From Tannerella sp. (GTDB lineage: Bacteria; Bacteroidota; Bacteroidia; Bacteroidales; Tannerellaceae), in assembly GCA_031257565.1 (NCBI GenBank), contig JAIROL010000100.1:1-38512 (forward strand): DNA of 38,512 bases, in the 5' to 3' direction. This document shows positions 36,626-38,512 of this stretch, in pieces. How positions within the stretch are numbered: the stretch's first letter is position 1; every line of letters begins with the position of its first letter. Made by a program: the position numbers and the translations under genes. The notes beneath the pieces are model-generated. The model was not told the origin of the DNA, did not search any database, and saw nothing but the letters and a program-made list of their open reading frames with translations.

Positions 36626-36633
36626 CAAAGGTA
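36626..36633 (-). promoter_or_regulatory. -7 promoter element of leuS
   Basis: Minus-strand TACCTTTG about 45 nt before the leuS ATG. The -33 box is not evident. It overlaps the area where the RluA relic begins on the other strand. Confidence 0.6.
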
Positions 36634-36647
36634 CGAAATTATATACA

Positions 36648-36899
36648 ATGATTAAGGTTATAAGAGTCCTATTTTTTGTGCCCCCCATCTTTGATTTGTT
36701 GGTTGTCATCAATAAGCCTGCAGGTATGCTTTCCGTTCCCGGGAAAGATAATCAGGTCTCTATTTATTATCTGATGAAAGAACGATACCATGATGCTGTC
36801 GGACTATCGATTGTACATCGTTTGGATATGGATAGCTCAGGACCCATGATTGTTGCTATACTTTGCTCGGCCTGGATTTGTGCAATAGAAAAAGAATAA
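36648..36899 (+). pseudogene. Truncated RluA-type pseudouridine synthase
   Basis: 84 codons. LLVVINKPAGMLSVPGK and IVHRLDMDSSGPMIVA are the hallmark segments of RluA/RluC enzymes; HRLD carries the catalytic Asp. Family members have about 220-320 residues, so the N-terminal part and everything after the active site are missing. After ...MIVA the frame becomes unrelated (ILCSAWICAIEKE) and stops. The enzyme would modify 23S rRNA or tRNA. The 5' end reads badly (VLFFVPPIF), so it is broken on both sides. A neighbour of IS630 debris. Confidence 0.8.
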
Positions 36900-36959
36900 G
36901 CATATTTGCAAAACCTTTCAAAATAATGCAGTATGCTTATTCAAATGAATTTATCCTAA

Positions 36960-37369
36960 GAAGAAATTCGGGCGCTAAGTTACAAAAGATTTCGGGAATC
37001 GGACAGGAAAGAACAAACCTTAGACCCGACTATAAAAGAAGCAGAAGAAAGAAAATGCCGGTTGTTCTTTTGCGATGCGGCCCATTTTGTGCTGGATACT
37101 TTCATTTATAAAGCATGGAGTTTGACCCGTAAGTTCATATCAAAGCCGCAGCCGGACGAAACCGCATCAACGTACTTGGCGCAGTCAATGCGATTACAAA
37201 AGAAGTTACAACATTGATAAACGATACTTATATCAATGCCAATGTGTTCATTTCATTCCTTTATCAACTCAAGGAATGCTATGCAGACAAACCTGTAAAA
37301 ATCGTCCCGGACAATGCAAGATATCAACACAAAAGGAAAATACCACACCGAAAATTGATTCATCCGTAA
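36960..37369 (+). pseudogene. IS630-family transposase, degraded
   Basis: Two frames make up one DDE transposase. The first, from about 36960 to 37139, reads EEIRALSYKRFRESD, then CRLFFCDAAHFVLDTFIYK with the first catalytic Asp. After a frameshift near 37139 the second frame reads AAGRNRINVLGAVNAITKEV, FISFLYQLKECYADKP, and IVPDNARYQHKRK with the second Asp, and stops at 37367. Intact members are about 330-350 aa. The N-terminal helix-turn-helix part is missing upstream (a junction after EEIRAL suggests an internal deletion). No complete terminal inverted repeats were found. The copy cannot be active. Confidence 0.8.
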
Positions 37370-37575
37370 ACAAATACGGCCCTCCCGATGAAAAGATTAA
37401 ACTGTTCATGTCCTTGTTTAGCGGACGGACTGATGTATATGCAAAACGCTGTTACAGCAAAAATTTCAATAGCAACTATTATATTCCTGCCTGCAAAAAC
37501 GAGTGGGTGAGAGGTATTTGCGAACGTCCCAAAGTAAAATGCAAAAATTGTTCAAAGCGGGAATTATTACCTTAA
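37351..37575 (+). pseudogene. N-terminal fragment of a TOTE-type helicase/primase protein
   Basis: The frame reads KIDSSVNKYGPPDEKIKLFM, SLFSGRTDVYAKRCYSKN, YYIPACKNEWVRGICERPK and VKCKNCSKRELLP, then stops at 37573-37575. This is the start of the large DEAD/DEAH helicase proteins with an N-terminal primase-polymerase (TOTE conflict-system) domain, which begin EEKIALFRSLFRGREDVYA. Only about 70 of roughly 1000 residues are left. The beginning overlaps the tail of the IS630 relic, and the end abuts a second IS630 piece on the other strand. TOTE proteins belong to anti-mobile-element conflict systems. Confidence 0.7.
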
Positions 37576-37729
37576 GGAACTTTCTTACCTGTGTTTCTTT
37601 TCTTTCGATTCCTGTAAGTTCTTTTATTTTGGCTGCTGCCTCGCCGATTGATTTTGGAGGATTTTCCTTGAAACAGGTTTCTATATTGCCTGAAAATTCC
37701 TGTAAATCACTTTGCGGACGATAAAATTG
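37565..37729 (-). pseudogene. N-terminal fragment of an IS630-family transposase, opposite strand
   Basis: Read on the minus strand: QFYRPQSDLQEFSGNIETCF, then KENPPKSIGEAAAKIKELTG, then IERKETQVRKFLK. This is the winged-helix segment ('NPPxSIxEAxxKIxELTGIxRxxTQVRxFLK') typical of IS630 transposases. The frame ends just where the TOTE fragment stops, so the two pieces were joined by deletion. Bases 37730-37826 downstream hold no clear gene. Confidence 0.7.
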
Positions 37730-37826
37730 ATATTGAAAAAAATAGAACGCTTAACCCAACTAAAATTCCATGCAGGATTGAGATAAAAACCATATCTTTG
37801 TTGCCTCTGGCGTTGCCCCGAAAAAG

Positions 37827-37864
37827 AAAAACGCTTAACTATCTATTGATAATTAAGCGTTTTA
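37827..37864 (-). terminator. Terminator of the tRNA-Leu transcript
   Basis: A stem of about 16 bp with a 4-nt loop (tatt). One position is a C/A mismatch on the + strand but a G-U pair on the minus strand, which favours minus-strand use. It lies 13 nt past the tRNA 3' end and continues into a T run on the minus strand. Confidence 0.85.
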
Positions 37865-37876
37865 AGAAACAATCCG

Positions 37877-37961
37877 TACTCGAAGGGGGACTTGAACCCC
37901 CACGGCCGCAATGGCCAAGGGATTTTAAGTCCCTCGTGTCTACCGATTCCACCATTCGAGC
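37877..37961 (-). tRNA. tRNA-Leu (anticodon UAA)
   Basis: 85 nt including a long variable arm, as in class II tRNAs. The acceptor stem pairs GCTCGAA with TTCGAGT (G-U at the top), the T-arm has GGGGGTTCAAGTCCCCC, and the anticodon loop is CTTAAAA with TAA in the middle. CCA is not encoded. A -7 element (38027-38034) and a terminator (37827-37864) frame it together with the relic upstream. It reads UUA/UUG codons. Confidence 0.95.
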
Positions 37962-37981
37962 CTGCGATTTTATACGTCGTG

Positions 37982-38017
37982 AGCGAAAGACGGGGCTTTA
38001 ACCCTTATCCGCTATGT
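37982..38017 (-). pseudogene. 3' half of a tRNA, probably a tRNA-Gly relic
   Basis: On the minus strand GGGTTAAAGCCCCGTCTTTCGCT has the order of T-arm plus 3' acceptor strand of a tRNA (normal: GGGTTCGAGTCCCGTCTTTCGCT for tRNA-Gly). The T-loop sequence is damaged and there is no matching 5' acceptor strand, D-arm or anticodon arm. Only about 36 nt fit between the promoter and the relic's 3' end. In Bacteroidales a tRNA-Gly often precedes tRNA-Leu(UAA), which fits the position. Confidence 0.55.
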
Positions 38018-38026
38018 CATTGTAAA

Positions 38027-38034
38027 CAAATATA
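38027..38034 (-). promoter_or_regulatory. -7 promoter element of the tRNA unit
   Basis: Minus-strand TATATTTG, about 10 nt before the tRNA relic. No clear -33 box. Confidence 0.5.
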
Positions 38035-38056
38035 TTTCAAATTTTTAAAAAATAAC

Positions 38057-38081
38057 AGGTACCGATTTAGTACCTTTTTTT
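38057..38081 (+). terminator. Hairpin with T run, role unclear
   Basis: AGGTAC (38057-38062) and GTACCT (38070-38075) pair around a 7-nt loop, followed by six more T. It looks like a short terminator on the + strand, but no gene on that strand ends here. Confidence 0.35.
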
Positions 38082-38131
38082 GTCCCGAAATGTCTTACAG
38101 ATATTTTTTGTCCCGAAATGTCTTACAGATA
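38076..38131 (+). repeat. 28-bp tandem duplication
   Basis: The unit ttttttgtcccgaaatgtct plus tacagata occurs twice without a mismatch (38076-38103 and 38104-38131). It lies upstream of the tRNA promoter and has no counterpart elsewhere in the window. Confidence 0.9.
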
Positions 38132-38453
38132 TTCTCCAATGTCTGCCTGACTTTCGCGTACAAAAGTATATACTTAATTTGAAATTTCCAAATTATTGAT
38201 AAATAAAATATTTTTCATTGTGTAAAGCTATTTCAGGACAAGACAAAAAGCAGATATCCGAAAAGTGGACGTCAACTCGATCTCGAACAAAGACAGCCGG
38301 ACATTTGTGTTCACAGCAAGTGATTTTTCTATTGATGTCAGCAAGCAAAAGGCAGTCAATAAAAACTTCTTGAAACTTCGATATTTTTCAAGAATCAAGA
38401 AGAATTTACAAGAAAAGTATTACCTTTGCAGAAAATTTTAATTTGTAAAAATT
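38132..38453 (+). other. Intergenic stretch with one promoter and a start-less open frame
   Basis: No recognised gene. One + frame is open from about 38229 to the stop at 38440 and reads KADIRKVDVNSISNKDSRTF then VFTASDFSIDVSKQKAV, with no ATG; it may be the tail of a lost gene. The promoter below lies inside it, which favours non-coding use now. Confidence 0.35.
38421..38428 (+). promoter_or_regulatory. -7 promoter element of the last gene
   Basis: TACCTTTG, 26 nt before the ATG at 38454. No -33 box of the usual form at 19-21 nt. Confidence 0.55.
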
Positions 38454-38512
38454 ATGTTGGAACATCCGCCCATAGCAACCGAACAGGAAGAATTAGATTC
38501 TGTAAAATTGGC
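38454..38512 (+). CDS. Start of an unidentified gene (runs off the window)
   Basis: Nineteen full codons: MLEHPPIATEQEELDSVKL. The ATG is placed normally behind a -7 element. The visible part is too short to assign a family; it is rich in Glu and has no signal peptide, so a cytosolic product is likely. Confidence 0.45.
   Translation, partial: MLEHPPIATEQEELDSVKL

Noticed and set aside
37798-38001. 67-codon frame over the tRNA
   Set aside because: It runs through tRNA-Leu and its terminator and is not protein-like.
1-38512. CRISPR array
   Set aside because: No set of regularly spaced repeats; the only tandem repeat is the 28-bp pair at 38076.

Overview
The window comes from a Bacteroidales-type member of the Bacteroidota. 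Core proteins (ClpC, HtpG, LeuS, TruA, diaminopimelate dehydrogenase, a DUF3256-type protein) look like that group. Many genes are preceded by the Bacteroidota -7 promoter motif TAnnTTTG (or TATCTTTA) rather than a sigma-70 -10 box. Type IX secretion is present: PorZ and an LRR protein with a type IX sorting domain. GC is moderate to low, and the sequence is dotted with IS remains and gene fragments, so the lineage is losing genes. A gut or host-associated Bacteroidales is likely; nothing here fixes the genus.

Layout. 1-1118: the 3' part of an IS110-family transposase and its non-coding flank. 1119-2869: two overlapping lipoprotein genes, a six-bladed propeller protein and a small CxxC thioredoxin-like protein. 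3234-4064: a YycJ-type metallo-hydrolase, followed by a short uncharacterised stretch. 4506-13907: a six-gene, same-strand, tightly packed defence island: hsdM, a YhcG/DUF1016 nuclease, hsdS, a Bro-N::Fic fusion, hsdR and a DUF6088/AbiEi-like regulator. 14111-24372: housekeeping genes on the + strand (truA, DUF3256, LRR cargo, clpC, htpG, a polyprenol-phosphate mannosyltransferase, pyrC). 24484-24606: promoter plus terminator with no ORF between them, a candidate small RNA. 24729-28618: minus-strand nagB, flavodiiron protein, lgt, ddh. 28782-29696: rnz. 29709-36580: minus-strand porZ, rdgB, yitT-like and leuS. 36648-38034: a decay zone with fragments of an RluA-type pseudouridine synthase, two IS630 transposase pieces, a piece of a TOTE-type helicase/primase, an intact tRNA-Leu(UAA) and a probable tRNA-Gly relic. 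The window closes with the first codons of an unidentified gene.

How it works together. The 4506-13907 island is the most notable system. A complete type I restriction-modification enzyme is transcribed with an additional PD-(D/E)xK nuclease, an AMP-transferase (Fic) whose own C-terminal inhibitory motif is visible, and a winged-helix antitoxin-like protein. Gene junctions are 2-10 nt gaps or ATGA overlaps, so the six products are probably made together. The HsdS protein carries two strikingly similar target-recognition domains and an additional C-terminal domain. The accessory genes could be a back-up abortive response tied to the restriction enzyme; that link is inference.

Genome decay is a second theme: an EamA-transporter tail left directly behind truA, the truncated RluA gene, the broken IS630 and TOTE genes, and the tRNA relic all lie next to intact housekeeping genes.
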